NCBI RefSeq assembly: GCF_014202975.1
Contig: NZ_JACHHZ010000004.1
Coordinates: 558,001 to 622,000 of the forward strand
Source: Povalibacter uvarum
GTDB taxonomy: Bacteria > Pseudomonadota > Gammaproteobacteria > Steroidobacterales > Steroidobacteraceae
DNA: 64,000 bases
Direction: 5' to 3'
Part shown: piece by piece, positions 37,501 through 46,103 of the stretch
Layout of the letters: each line of letters starts with the position of its first letter
Numbering within the stretch: the first letter of the stretch is position 1
Notes under the pieces: generated by a model
Seen by the model: only the letters and a program-made list of their open reading frames with translations
Told to the model about the DNA's origin: nothing
Database searches by the model: none
Position numbers and translations under genes: made by a program

Positions 37501-38131
37501 ACTGTGGATGCTTGCCGGGGGTCTGGTCGCGAGCATGTCGATTGCAAACGCTGCTGAGCCAGTGGAGGGCATTTATGTCGGCGTGCGTGGCGGGATCTCG
37601 CAGTCGACGCTCGATTCCGGCGACATCGCGCGGCGGCTGGCGGATGCGGGATTCGACATGGACGTCTCCAGTGACGATAGCGACAGCACCTGGGGTCTCT
37701 TCGGCGGCTATCGCTGGGCGAATGGCCTCGGCATCGAAGCGAGTTTCCTGGATCTGGGTGAGTTCGATGTGGCGATGCAAGGGGAGACCAGCGACCCGGA
37801 CGGATTCCTTCCGGTCGCGGCGGGTACGCTCGGGGACGCGGGCTATGCGGGTGCGCTCACGCTGGGTTGGCAGTGGACCGTCACGGATTCGTTCGCCGTG
37901 ACGCCGCGGATCGGGCTCTATCACTGGGAATCGGAGAGCGAGCTGAGTAACGGCAGCGAACAAGTCAGGGTCGAGGACAGCGGGACCGAGATCACGGGCG
38001 GTCTTGGGCTGTCGTGGCGCCTCAACCCGAGTTGGGCGATCGGGCTGCAGTGGGAGGTGTATGACGCCGGCGACCACCATGATCTGCGGACATGGACGGC
38101 GTCGCTGGAGTACGCGTTCGGCGGTAGATAG
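34553..38131 (+). CDS. Secreted beta-propeller/Calx-beta protein fused to an OmpA-like barrel
   Basis: A giant protein of about 1192 aa. The signal peptide is MTKLIAAAFAAVGILAATTAGA, with GAGAGG 7 nt before the ATG. A conserved SBBP-type N-terminal domain leads into repeats such as STYIGGSG, VHPTNGDVYVVGATDSPDLP and HPNGDLYVCGRTSSGSLPNT (to about residue 715). Two Calx-beta domains follow (about 720-833 and 835-945), each ending INDDD or VDDDV. Then comes SYGGGGFEWCSLLVLAALVL plus RRR, which resembles a C-terminal sorting tail but is internal. After it a second signal-like stretch leads to IYVGVRGG and an OmpA-like beta-barrel ending in AFGGR. It follows the sigma/kinase pair and may be its target. 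Confidence 0.82.
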   Translation: MTKLIAAAFAAVGILAATTAGAGQKPPDIAGANPQLPFLANAGQLDPRVAFYARTFAGTVFATHAGEIVYSLPARNGGWVLNESFVGGDAKPSAGPRSATRVSVLAPERAAADVAAVDSVRFGEVWPGVEVEVHARGSNIEKIFTLAPGAHDDAIDMAIDGATLSIARDGSLVAATGEGPVSFAAPIAFQEGVTGREPVVVRYRLDGNRYGFELGAYDRTRPVVIDPIIQSTYIGGSGTTFLQEGPRDIAVHPTNGDVYVVGATDSPDLPGVSGGAVPALSGNSSGFIARFNADLTTLYQATFFGGQADEWVSSIAVTASDVYVSGYTAAPTLPAGTTAGAQPTDPNPGADFNGFIARLPLSLTSITASTFLGGATNNLTQIYESMLHPNGDLYVCGRTSSGSLPNTAGGFDAANTPGDRTAFVTRVAPDLTSFTQTTYFSDGGFTGGTQCNAMVALAGSTDIVIGGTTEFGSFPPPNTAGGLTTTTTGSWLGRLNEALTQNPQSTWLTGVAAGTGTPNVYGLRVHPTSGDLYVVTEGRTDSPQPANATVGGGQVTCTGTFTCLLVLRLNPSLTSLVAGTFYGNPASSIVPRAYDHLAIDPASGDVFIASDGASNLPNTAGGIQPAPINTGGTPGMAVRIRGDLGQIVQATYLSAADTSGTSPYAVLVHPSVGQLYVAGYTGPGFPQTSGGAQPAIGNANGDGFVSRMTLDLLGSSSPGVLQVSPATYTVDEGNTVVQVTVTRTGGTDGAASVSYATSNATATAGSDYTTTSGTLNWASGDGAAKTISIPVLEDTTVENAETITVTLSNATGATLGTPAAATITINDDDVAQAGVVQFGAASYSVNENGGSVTLTLTRTNGADGAISVSVASGGGSASAGADYTALAQTINWAAGDAANKTVVLTVANDTADEVDETVTVTLSNPTGGATLGATASATVTIVDDDVTVTPPPTSNTQTRGSYGGGGFEWCSLLVLAALVLRRRLWMLAGGLVASMSIANAAEPVEGIYVGVRGGISQSTLDSGDIARRLADAGFDMDVSSDDSDSTWGLFGGYRWANGLGIEASFLDLGEFDVAMQGETSDPDGFLPVAAGTLGDAGYAGALTLGWQWTVTDSFAVTPRIGLYHWESESELSNGSEQVRVEDSGTEITGGLGLSWRLNPSWAIGLQWEVYDAGDHHDLRTWTASLEYAFGGR

Positions 38132-38141
38132 CGACTCCCGT

Positions 38142-38222
38142 TGTGGGTCTGGCTTCAGCCGGACGTCGGGCCGAAGGCCCGGATCGCTGGCGCGATGACG
38201 TCCGACTGAAGTCGGACCCACA
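38142..38222. repeat. Imperfect inverted repeat (TGTGGGTC...GACCCACA)
   Basis: TGTGGGTCTGGCTTCAGCCG at the left pairs with the complement of CGACTGAAGTCGGACCCACA at the right, with an inner GACGTC on both sides. It is the kind of extragenic dyad (TTCAG...CTGAA) that is common in xanthomonad-type genomes. It lies 11 nt after the large secreted protein gene. Confidence 0.7.
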
Positions 38223-38321
38223 GCAAAGACGCGAGCAACCCCCGGATTCGCCCGGAAAAATCGCCGTTTCCTTGCGCCGCTTCAGGCCCCTCCGTAACAT
38301 CGCGCGCCTGCGAAGCCAGTC

Positions 38322-38443
38322 TTTAGCCATTTAGCCGGCTAGCCCGCTAGCTTCGGAACGTGGCACTGCGCCCTTCCACAGCTTCCGCGGGGTGATCTTC
38401 GTACCCGTTTCTTACTCTGGCTAGCTGCTAGCAGGCTAGCCGC
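38322..38443. repeat. Inverted heptamer-array pair before aspS
   Basis: The left arm (about 38322-38352) contains TTAGCCAT, TTAGCCGGC and TAGCCCGC. The right arm (38415-38443), read on the minus strand, is GGCGGCTA, GCCTGCTA, GCAGCTA and GCCAGAG. The 62-nt interior has no gene. It ends 13 nt before the aspS ATG. The rest of the gap 38132-38456 holds only the dyad at 38142. Confidence 0.6.
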
Positions 38444-38456
38444 CAGGTGCTTCTTC

Positions 38457-40238
38457 ATGCGCTCTCATTATTGCGGTCAGGTCAACGAATCCCTCATCGG
38501 ACAGGAAGTCAGCGTCGCCGGCTGGGTCCATCGCCGGCGCGATCATGGCGGGGTGATCTTCGTCGATCTGCGCGATCGCGAGGGCCTGCTGCAGGTCGTG
38601 TTCGACCCTGATCGCAAGGAAGTCTTCCAGAACGCCGAGCGCCTGCGCAGCGAGTTCTGCGTCCACATCACCGGCAAGGTGCGCGCTCGTCCGTCGGGGA
38701 CTGCGAACGCCAACCTCGCGTCGGGCCAGATCGAAGTGCTCGCGCACGAGCTCGAGATTCTCAACCGATCCGAGACGCCGCCGTTCCATCACGACGAAGC
38801 GACGAACGAGGAGCTGCGCCTCAAGTACCGCTACATCGATCTGCGTCGCGACGTGATGCAGCAGCGCCTGCGCCTGCGCCACAAGGTGACGCGTGCGATG
38901 CGCGCGTTCCTCGACGAGAACGGCTTCATCGACGTCGAAACGCCGATGCTGACCAAGGCGACGCCGGAAGGCGCGCGCGACTATCTCGTGCCGAGCCGAA
39001 CGCATCCAGGTCATTTCTTCGCGCTGCCGCAGTCGCCGCAGCTGTTCAAGCAGCTGCTGATGATGTCGGGCTTCGATCGCTACTATCAGATCGTCAAGTG
39101 CTTCCGCGACGAAGACCTGCGCGCCGACCGCCAGCCCGAATTCACCCAGCTCGATATCGAGACTTCGTTCATGAACGAAGCCGAGATCACGGGGCTCATG
39201 GAGAAGCTCGCGCGCTATCTGTTCAAGGCCGCGATCAACGTCGATCTGCCCGATCCGTTCCCGCGCATGACGTACGAAGAAGCGATGCGCCGCTACGGCT
39301 CCGACAAGCCCGATCTGCGTATCCCGCTCGAGCTCGTCGACATCGCGGATCTGGTGAAGGATTGCGAGTTCAAAGTGTTTGCTGGTCCGGCTTCGAGCGC
39401 CGATGGTCGTGTCGCTGCGCTGCGCGTGCCGGAAGGCGGCACGAAGTTGTCGCGCAAGCAGATCGACGACTACACACCGTTCGTCGGCCGCTACGGCGCG
39501 AAGGGCCTCGCGTATGTAAAGGTCAACGAGAAGGCGAAGGGCCGCGACGGCCTGCAGTCGCCGATCCTGAAGTTCCTCAGTGATGCCGCCGTCAGCGGCA
39601 TCCTCGAACGCACCGGCGCGCAGGATGGCGAACTGATTTTCTTCGGCGCCGACAAGGCGAAGGTCGTGAACGACGCGCTGGGTGCATTGCGTCTGAAAGT
39701 CGGCCAGGACCTCGGCCTCGTCGCCAACGCCTGGCGTCCGCTGTGGGTCGTGAACTTCCCGATGTTCGAATGGGATGCGGACGCGAAGCGCTGGGGCGCG
39801 ATGCATCATCCGTTCACGGCGCCGCGCGAACCGGATCCGTCGACGCTCAAGGCCGACCCGGCCAATGCCGTGAGCCAGGGTTACGACATGGTGTTGAACG
39901 GTTCGGAAATCGGCGGCGGCTCGGTGCGTATCCATCGCGCCGAAATGCAGTCGGCGGTGTTCGATCTGCTCGGCATCGGCCCGGAGGAACAGATCCGCAA
40001 ATTCGGCTTCCTGCTCGAAGCTCTCAAGTTCGGCACACCGCCCCACGGCGGTATCGCCTTCGGTCTCGATCGTCTCGTCATGCTGATGGCCGGCGCGGAC
40101 AGCATCCGCGATGTCATCGCGTTCCCGAAAACGCAGACCGCCGCGGATCTGATGACCGACGCCCCGACGACCGTCAGCGAGCAGCAGCTGAAGGAACTGC
40201 ATGTGCGGGTGAAGCTGCCGGTGAAGGCGGCCGACTGA
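38457..40238 (+). CDS. aspS: Aspartyl-tRNA synthetase
   Basis: Class IIb synthetase of 593 aa, the bacterial length with the GAD insertion domain. The anticodon-binding OB fold has [28 protein letters not shown]. Motif 2 is [25 protein letters not shown] and motif 3 is [15 protein letters not shown]. The bacterial marker [11 protein letters not shown] is present. Whether it is discriminating (Asp only) or non-discriminating cannot be decided here. Confidence 0.97.
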   Translation: MRSHYCGQVNESLIGQEVSVAGWVHRRRDHGGVIFVDLRDREGLLQVVFDPDRKEVFQNAERLRSEFCVHITGKVRARPSGTANANLASGQIEVLAHELEILNRSETPPFHHDEATNEELRLKYRYIDLRRDVMQQRLRLRHKVTRAMRAFLDENGFIDVETPMLTKATPEGARDYLVPSRTHPGHFFALPQSPQLFKQLLMMSGFDRYYQIVKCFRDEDLRADRQPEFTQLDIETSFMNEAEITGLMEKLARYLFKAAINVDLPDPFPRMTYEEAMRRYGSDKPDLRIPLELVDIADLVKDCEFKVFAGPASSADGRVAALRVPEGGTKLSRKQIDDYTPFVGRYGAKGLAYVKVNEKAKGRDGLQSPILKFLSDAAVSGILERTGAQDGELIFFGADKAKVVNDALGALRLKVGQDLGLVANAWRPLWVVNFPMFEWDADAKRWGAMHHPFTAPREPDPSTLKADPANAVSQGYDMVLNGSEIGGGSVRIHRAEMQSAVFDLLGIGPEEQIRKFGFLLEALKFGTPPHGGIAFGLDRLVMLMAGADSIRDVIAFPKTQTAADLMTDAPTTVSEQQLKELHVRVKLPVKAAD

Positions 40239-40243
40239 CGTCG

Positions 40244-40360
40244 GCCGCCAGCCTGCTAGCCGTTAGCCGGCTAGCCAGAGTCGCTCGAAGGTACGCCGTC
40301 TTGATTCCCTACTTCTTCCTTCTGGCTCGGGGCTAGCTGGCTAATGGCTACCGGCTCTCC
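40244..40360. repeat. Inverted heptamer-array pair after aspS
   Basis: The left arm (40244-40280) is GCCGCCAGCCTGCTA, GCCGTTA, GCCGGCTA and GCCAGAG. The right arm (40320-40360), read on the minus strand, is GAGAG, GCCGGTA, GCCATTA, GCCAGCTA, GCCCCGA and GCCAGAA. The 39-nt interior has no gene. The start codon of the next gene (40344) lies inside the right arm. Confidence 0.65.
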
Positions 40361-40991
40361 TCTCATCGTCCTCGTCCACGGTCTCTGGATGTCCGGCTTC
40401 GAGCTGGGCGTCCTGCGCAGTCGTCTCGAAGCCTCCGGTCGCTTTCGCGCGGTGGGCTTCTCCTATCCCTCGTTGCGCGGCTCGATGGCTGATCACGTCC
40501 GGAGCCTGATCGATTTTGCGCACGCGCAGAAAGCGGATGAGCTGCACTTCGTCGGGCACAGTCTGGGCGGGCTCGTGGTGTTGAACGCGTTGAGCGTTAC
40601 CGACGACCTGCCTCCCGGTCGTGCTGTGCTGCTTGGAACGCCGCTGCAGGGATCGAAAGCCGCACAGGGCGTTGCGCGCTGGGTGCCGTTCGGCAAGGCG
40701 ATCCTGGGATCGGCCGTCAATGCAGAGATCGTGCAGTGGCAGCCGAGGGAATGGTCGGGTCGTCGCGAGGTCGGTGTGATCGCGGGCTCGATGGGGCTCG
40801 GGCTCGGTCGCCTGTTCGCTGAGCTCAACACCGATCACGACGGTACGGTGATGGTGGAAGAGACGAAGCTGCCGGGCGCGAAAGATCACAAGATTCTCGC
40901 CATCTCCCACACGGGGATGTTGTTCTCGGCGGGCGTGGCCGAGGAGGCGGAGCACTTTCTGGTGCGCGGCAGTTTCAGGCGCGAAGGCTGA
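40344..40991 (+). CDS. Alpha/beta hydrolase (lipase/acyltransferase-like)
   Basis: A 215-aa single-domain alpha/beta hydrolase. LIVLVHGLWMSG forms the oxyanion turn, FVGHSLGGLVVLNAL the nucleophile elbow, and the distal TDHDG and ISHTGMLF probably supply the Asp and His of the triad. No signal peptide is visible. The substrate is unknown. The ATG lies within a heptamer repeat arm (TAATGGCTACCGG), so the first residues are repeat-encoded. Confidence 0.85.
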   Translation: MATGSPLIVLVHGLWMSGFELGVLRSRLEASGRFRAVGFSYPSLRGSMADHVRSLIDFAHAQKADELHFVGHSLGGLVVLNALSVTDDLPPGRAVLLGTPLQGSKAAQGVARWVPFGKAILGSAVNAEIVQWQPREWSGRREVGVIAGSMGLGLGRLFAELNTDHDGTVMVEETKLPGAKDHKILAISHTGMLFSAGVAEEAEHFLVRGSFRREG

Positions 40992-41000
40992 TCGCAATCC

Positions 41001-41068
41001 GTCATTCCCGCGAAAGCGGGAATCCATCCCTTCTCCGGATGGATCCCCGCTTTCGCGGGGATGACGGA
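41001..41068. repeat. REP-like hairpin, copy 4
   Basis: GTCATTCCCGCGAAAGCGGGAATCC, spacer, and GGATCCCCGCTTTCGCGGGGATGACGG, followed by two partial GATGACGGAGCTGCGC repeats up to 41100. It lies between the convergent hydrolase and mutS genes and may serve as a bidirectional transcript end. Confidence 0.85.
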
Positions 41069-41112
41069 GCTGCGCTGGGAGATGACGGAGCTGCGCGGGG
41101 TGACGTCGGCTC

Positions 41113-43671
41113 TCACTGAGCCGTCAGGTTCTTCAGCTTGTACAGCGCCTCGAGCGCCGCTCGCGGTGTCAGCGAATCCGGATCGAGTTCCTTCAGCGCG
41201 GTGACCGCTGCGTGTTCTTCCGTCTCGGGCGCCATTTCCAGCAGCAGTTCCTGTTGCGGTCGCGGTTCATGCGCCGCGGCGGATCGCCGTTCCAGTTCGC
41301 GCAGGTATTTGCGGGCCGCCGTGATCACCTTCGGAGGGACACCGGCGAGCGCGGCCACCTGCAATCCGTAGCTCTGGTTCGCGGGGCCTTCCTTTACGGT
41401 GTGCAGGAAGATCAGGCGATCTCCATGTTCGGTCGCGTCCAGGTGCACGTTTGCGCAGCCTTCCAGTTCCCGGCCGAGTGACGTCAGCTCGAAGTAGTGA
41501 GTCGCAAACAGCGTGAACGCGCGAACGCTCTTCGCAATGTGGGTTGCGCATGCCCACGCGAGCGACAAGCCGTCGTAGGTGCTCGTGCCGCGGCCGATCT
41601 CGTCCATCAGCACGAGGCTCTGATCCGTCGCGTTGTTGAGGATGTTGGCGGCTTCCGTCATCTCGAGCATGAACGTCGAACGTCCGCCCGCGAGATCGTC
41701 GGAAGCGCCGATACGCGTGAAGACGCGATCGACAGGCCCGACACGCGCCGAACTCGCGGGAACATAGCTCCCGATACGCGCCAGAATGACGATCAACGCC
41801 GTCTGTCGCATGAACGTCGACTTGCCGCCCATGTTCGGGCCGGTGATCACGAGCATGCGCCGGTCGTCGCGGAACTGCAGGTCGTTGGGAACGAAAGGCT
41901 GGTCGATGAAGCGCTCGACGACCGGATGCCGGCCCTCGGTGATCTCGATCACGGGGTCGTCGGTCAGCGTTGGAGGCGCGTATCGCAGCGATATGGCGCG
42001 CTCGGCAAAGTTGGCGAGCACGTCGAGCGCGGCCAATGCGGCAGCGGTGCTCTGCAGTTCGGCCAGCCGCGTGATCAGTTGATCGAGCAGCGCGTCGTAG
42101 AGGAGTTTCTCGCGCGCCAGTGCGCGATCGCGCGCGCCCAGCACTTTGTCCTCGAACTCCTTCAACTCGGGCGTGATGTAGCGCTCGGCATTCTTCACGG
42201 TCTGGCGACGGTGATAGTCCGGCGGCACCTTGTCGGCGAGGCTGCGGCTGAGTTCGATGTAGTAGCCCTGGACGCGGTTGTAGCCGAGCCGCAGGTTTGC
42301 GATGCCGGTGCGCTCACGCTCGCGCGCTTCCAGGTCGAGCAGGTACTGATCGGAGTGCTCGCTGATGAGCTTGAGCTCATCCAGTTCCGGGTCGTAGCCG
42401 GGAGCAATCACGCCTCCATCGCGCAGAATCGGTGGCGGTGCTTCGATGATCGCGCGCGTGAGCAGCGCATGCAGATCAGGGTACGTGCCGACCTGCTGCG
42501 CGAGCTGTTTGAGAAGCGGTGCCTCTTCTCCCGCAAGAAGCTGCTGCAGTTCCGGCAGCCTGGCGAGCGCGTCGCGCAACTGCGCGAGATCGCGGGGCCG
42601 GGCACTCTTGAGCGCGACTCGGGCGAGACCGCGCTCGATGTCACCGACGTGGTTCAGCACATCGTGCACTGACGAATAGAGCCCTTGCTCGATGAGGGCA
42701 CGCACGGCGCTGAGACGCAGCTCGACGGCTTGCCGGTCGCGCAGCGGACGATGCAGCCAGCGGCGCAACTCACGTCCACCCATTGCGGTGGCCGTCTGAT
42801 CGAGCACCGCAGCAACGGTGCATTCAGGCCGGTCGGCCAGGCTGATATCGAGCTCGAGATTGCGACGTGTCGCGGCATCGAGCAGCACGGCTTCGCTGCG
42901 TTCCTCCGTTCGCAATCCTCGCAAGTGGGGCAGCGCGGCCTTCTGCGTATCGCGAACGTACTGGAGCAGCGCACCCGCCGCGCGGATCGCGAAGGTGTAA
43001 CTGTCGCAGCCGAATCCGGAGAGATCGCGCGTCGCGAATTGCTCGCACAGCGTTCGAGCGGATGTGTCGAGATCGAAATGCCAGATCGGCCGTTCGCGCA
43101 CATGGGCGGCAACACCGGCCAGCGGAGTCTGTTCGGATACCAGGATTTCAGCGGGCCGGAGACGTTCGATCTCGCTGGTGAGCGCCTCATCGCCGGCGCC
43201 TTCCAGCACGCTGAATCGGCCGCTCGACAGCTCGAGCCACGCGAGCCCGAATTTCTCCTGCTCGCGATACAGCGCGGCCAGCAACGTATCGCGGCGCGCG
43301 TCGAGGAATGCATCGTCAGTCACCGTCCCGGGCGTGACGACGCGGACGACCTGACGCTCAACGGGACCCTTCGATTTGGCGGGATCGCCGATCTGCTCGC
43401 AGATCGCCACGGATTCGCCTCTTCGCACGAGCCGGGCGAGATAGCTTTCCGCGCTGTGATAAGGCACGCCGGCCATCGGGATCGGCTGGCCCGCCGATTG
43501 GCCGCGAGCAGTCAGCGTGATGTCGAGCAGGCGCGCGGCCCGCTTCGCATCGTCGAAGAACAGCTCGTAGAAATCGCCCATCCGGTAGAACAGCAGCGAG
43601 TCGGGGTACTGCGCCTTGAGGCGCAGGTACTGCTGCATGACGGGGGTATGGGTTTCGAGCGCTGCGGACAT
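41113..43671 (-). CDS. mutS: DNA mismatch repair protein MutS
   Basis: Mismatch-recognition ATPase of 852 aa. The mismatch-binding domain has the [15 protein letters not shown] motif with the Phe-x-Glu wedge. The core/lever domains follow, and the ATPase has Walker [41 protein letters not shown] and [12 protein letters not shown] start at the ATG at 43671 ([10 protein letters not shown]). The frame is open a further 75 codons upstream, but that part is not conserved and covers the gap to pncC. Confidence 0.96.
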   Translation of the reverse strand: MSAALETHTPVMQQYLRLKAQYPDSLLFYRMGDFYELFFDDAKRAARLLDITLTARGQSAGQPIPMAGVPYHSAESYLARLVRRGESVAICEQIGDPAKSKGPVERQVVRVVTPGTVTDDAFLDARRDTLLAALYREQEKFGLAWLELSSGRFSVLEGAGDEALTSEIERLRPAEILVSEQTPLAGVAAHVRERPIWHFDLDTSARTLCEQFATRDLSGFGCDSYTFAIRAAGALLQYVRDTQKAALPHLRGLRTEERSEAVLLDAATRRNLELDISLADRPECTVAAVLDQTATAMGGRELRRWLHRPLRDRQAVELRLSAVRALIEQGLYSSVHDVLNHVGDIERGLARVALKSARPRDLAQLRDALARLPELQQLLAGEEAPLLKQLAQQVGTYPDLHALLTRAIIEAPPPILRDGGVIAPGYDPELDELKLISEHSDQYLLDLEARERERTGIANLRLGYNRVQGYYIELSRSLADKVPPDYHRRQTVKNAERYITPELKEFEDKVLGARDRALAREKLLYDALLDQLITRLAELQSTAAALAALDVLANFAERAISLRYAPPTLTDDPVIEITEGRHPVVERFIDQPFVPNDLQFRDDRRMLVITGPNMGGKSTFMRQTALIVILARIGSYVPASSARVGPVDRVFTRIGASDDLAGGRSTFMLEMTEAANILNNATDQSLVLMDEIGRGTSTYDGLSLAWACATHIAKSVRAFTLFATHYFELTSLGRELEGCANVHLDATEHGDRLIFLHTVKEGPANQSYGLQVAALAGVPPKVITAARKYLRELERRSAAAHEPRPQQELLLEMAPETEEHAAVTALKELDPDSLTPRAALEALYKLKNLTAQ

Positions 43672-43685
43672 TGGGAAAGAAGTGA

Positions 43686-43709
43686 CTGGCGGATAGCGGA
43701 TGGCGGATG
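43686..43709. repeat. Short heptamer array upstream of mutS (GCGGATA type)
   Basis: TGGCGGATAGCGGATGGCGGATGG gives three GCGGAT[A/G] heptamers, 15 nt upstream of the mutS start. It is a variant of the heptamer arrays seen in other gaps, with no inverted partner. Confidence 0.45.
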
Positions 43710-43894
43710 GGCAAGAGAGTCCCCAGCGCGGATCTTGGTCGTGTCCAGTTCGGGGAATGCCGATTGTGCTTGGTCGCGCAGCCGCTGCACAGCTTGACGG
43801 ACGGTGGAAGTTTAGGGTCCGTACGTAAAAGTCCATTGGCCCCAACGATTGGAGCGAGGCGTATTCTTTGCGTACCGTCCACGGCGTTGTTCCC

Positions 43895-44401
43895 ATGTCT
43901 CAAATCAGTGATACCGAACTGAGCCGGCTCGCCACCAAGGTCGGCGCCCAGTTGCTCGATTCAGAGCGTCGTCTCGTTACCGCCGAATCCTGCAGTGGCG
44001 GGTGGATCGGCAAGGCGCTGACCGACGTTCCCGGCAGCTCGGGGTTCTATCTGGGTGGTGTCGTTTCCTACAGCAACACGCTCAAGCAGAGCCTGCTGGG
44101 CGTGCTGCCCTCGACGCTTGCCCAGCACGGCGCTGTCAGCGAAGCGGCCGTGCACGAGATGGCGATCGGGGCGCTGGAGACACTCGGTGGTCACATCGCG
44201 GTGGCGGTGAGCGGGATTGCCGGGCCGGAGGGCGGGCAGCCGGGCAAACCGGTCGGCACAGTCTGGTTCGGATGGGCGTGGCGCGAGGGCGATGAGATCG
44301 AGAGTCGCACTGCCCTCGAAACTTTCAGCGGCGATCGCGAAGCGGTGCGGCGGCAGATCGTGCAGCGAGCACTCGGTGAGATCCTGAAACTCGATGTCTG
44401 A
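43895..44401 (+). CDS. pncC: Nicotinamide-nucleotide amidase PncC (CinA C-terminal domain)
   Basis: A stand-alone CinA C-terminal domain of about 168 aa that deamidates nicotinamide mononucleotide for NAD salvage. Motifs are [50 protein letters not shown] and a C-terminal helix. The ATG at 43895 gives the usual start ([13 protein letters not shown]). It overlaps thpR by 8 nt, and a cinA-type gene upstream of recA is a common gammaproteobacterial arrangement. Confidence 0.92.
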   Translation: MSQISDTELSRLATKVGAQLLDSERRLVTAESCSGGWIGKALTDVPGSSGFYLGGVVSYSNTLKQSLLGVLPSTLAQHGAVSEAAVHEMAIGALETLGGHIAVAVSGIAGPEGGQPGKPVGTVWFGWAWREGDEIESRTALETFSGDREAVRRQIVQRALGEILKLDV

Positions 44402-44939
44402 ATCGATCGAGGCCGGCCCAGCCCAGCACCGGCTGTTCTTCGCTCTCTGGCCCGACGATGCGCTGCGTCAGCAGATCGAGCGCAACACGTGCCAGGCCAT
44501 CAAGGAAGCCGGCGGACGGAGAATTCCTGCTGGCAATTTTCACGTCACACTGGTCTTCATCGGCGAGGTGCCTGAGCAGCAGGTCGCCGGCGTGATCGCT
44601 GCGGCGTGCGAAGTACGCGCGCAACCCTTCGCCCTGACGCTGGACATGCTCGAGTCGTGGACCGGCGCGGACGTGCTGGTCTACAGCGGCGAGCAAGCAC
44701 CGCCGGCGCTGGGCGCGCTGGTCGACCGTTTGCGAATCAGTCTCTTGCGCCACCAATTCAAACTGCAGCGTCAGACTTTCAAGCCGCACATCACGCTGGT
44801 CCGCAGATTGCCGCGACGACTGCCGAAGCGGCCGCTCGCGGCGCTGCAATGGCCTGTCAGCGACTTCGCTCTGGTCGAATCCCGCGGCGGTCCGGACGGC
44901 TCCATCTACACGGTGATCGGTCGCTGGCCGCTTGCCTGA
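44394..44939 (+). CDS. thpR: RNA 2',3'-cyclic phosphodiesterase ThpR
   Basis: 2H phosphoesterase of 181 aa (formerly 2'-5' RNA ligase LigT). The two catalytic HxT motifs are FHVTLVFIGEV and PHITLVRR. The N-terminal RLFFALWPDD strand is typical of the family. Its start overlaps the end of pncC by 8 nt, indicating translational coupling. Confidence 0.92.
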   Translation: MSESIEAGPAQHRLFFALWPDDALRQQIERNTCQAIKEAGGRRIPAGNFHVTLVFIGEVPEQQVAGVIAAACEVRAQPFALTLDMLESWTGADVLVYSGEQAPPALGALVDRLRISLLRHQFKLQRQTFKPHITLVRRLPRRLPKRPLAALQWPVSDFALVESRGGPDGSIYTVIGRWPLA

Positions 44940-44956
44940 GAGCGCCAGATCCATTA

Positions 44957-44972
44957 CTGTACAAATACACAG
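44957..44972. promoter_or_regulatory. LexA (SOS) box upstream of recA
   Basis: CTGT-N8-ACAG with flanking TA/TT (TACTGTACAAATACACAGTT) matches the LexA operator consensus of gammaproteobacteria at all eight core bases. It lies 90 nt upstream of the recA ATG. Confidence 0.9.
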
Positions 44973-45062
44973 TTTAACGACGGATCGATCCCGCGCCCGG
45001 GAAGTAGAGTTCCGGCTCCCGTTCGACCCGTTCAATGTATCGACAGATTGCAGGACACCAAG

Positions 45063-46103
45063 ATGGAAGAAAATCGCAAGAAGGCGCTCGTTGCTGCGCT
45101 CGGACAGATTGAGAAGCAGTTCGGCAAGGGCTCGGTCATGCGTCTTGGCGATGCCAGCGCGTCTTACGACGTCGAAGTCGTTTCGACCGGGTCGCTCGGC
45201 CTGGACATCGCGCTCGGTGTCGGCGGCCTGCCGCGCGGACGCATCATCGAGATCTACGGGCCGGAATCCTCCGGTAAGACGACGCTCACGTTGCAGGCGA
45301 TCGCGGAAGCGCAGCGCTCCGGCGGTACGGCGGCTTTCGTCGACGCGGAACACGCACTCGATCCTTCCTACGCAGCGAAACTGGGCGTGAACGTTCAGGA
45401 ACTGCTGGTTTCGCAGCCCGACACGGGCGAGCAGGCGCTGGAGATCACGGACATGCTGGTGCGCTCCGGCGCCGTCGACATCGTCGTCGTCGACTCCGTT
45501 GCGGCACTGACGCCCAAGGCTGAAATCGAAGGCGAAATGGGCGATTCGCACATGGGTCTGCAGGCGCGCCTCATGTCGCAGGCGCTGCGCAAGCTCACCG
45601 GCAACATCAAGCGGTCGAACACCATCGTCATCTTCATCAACCAGATCCGTATGAAGATCGGCGTGATGTTCGGCAACCCGGAAACGACGACCGGCGGCAA
45701 CGCGCTCAAGTTCTACGCGTCGGTCCGTCTCGACATTCGCCGCATCGGTGCGCTCAAGAACGGCGAGGAAGTCATCGGCAACCAGACCCGCGTGAAAGTG
45801 GTCAAGAACAAGGTCGCCCCGCCGTTCCGCGAGGTGGAGTTCGAGATCATGTACGGCGCGGGCATTTCGCGCATGGGCGAGCTGATCGATATCGGCGTGG
45901 CCCACGGGCTGATCGAGAAGTCCGGCTCCTGGTACAGCTACAACGGCGAGCGCATTGGGCAGGGCAAGGAAAACGCACGGACGTTCCTCGATACCCATCC
46001 CGAGATCGCCAACACCATCGACGCCAAGCTGCGCGAGAAGCTGCTCCCGGCTCGCAAAGGTGAGGCGCTGAAGGGTGAGGCACTGAAGGATGAGGTCGTC
46101 TAA
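45063..46103 (+). CDS. recA: Recombinase RecA
   Basis: Strand-exchange protein and LexA co-protease, 346 aa. Walker A is [13 protein letters not shown], followed by [36 protein letters not shown] and loop 1 in [18 protein letters not shown] start at the ATG at 45063 ([21 protein letters not shown]) with AGGAC upstream. An SOS box lies at 44957. The tail ends with a short [13 protein letters not shown] repeat. recX overlaps its end by 14 nt. Confidence 0.98.
   Translation: MEENRKKALVAALGQIEKQFGKGSVMRLGDASASYDVEVVSTGSLGLDIALGVGGLPRGRIIEIYGPESSGKTTLTLQAIAEAQRSGGTAAFVDAEHALDPSYAAKLGVNVQELLVSQPDTGEQALEITDMLVRSGAVDIVVVDSVAALTPKAEIEGEMGDSHMGLQARLMSQALRKLTGNIKRSNTIVIFINQIRMKIGVMFGNPETTTGGNALKFYASVRLDIRRIGALKNGEEVIGNQTRVKVVKNKVAPPFREVEFEIMYGAGISRMGELIDIGVAHGLIEKSGSWYSYNGERIGQGKENARTFLDTHPEIANTIDAKLREKLLPARKGEALKGEALKDEVV

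Noticed and set aside
38436..40202. Open frame of nearly 590 codons antisense to aspS
   Set aside because: Shadow of the aspartyl-tRNA synthetase gene; no recognisable motif and no ribosome site.
43672..43896. 75-residue N-terminal extension of MutS
   Set aside because: MutS proteins start near [10 protein letters not shown]; the extension is unconserved and overlaps the pncC start region and a heptamer array.
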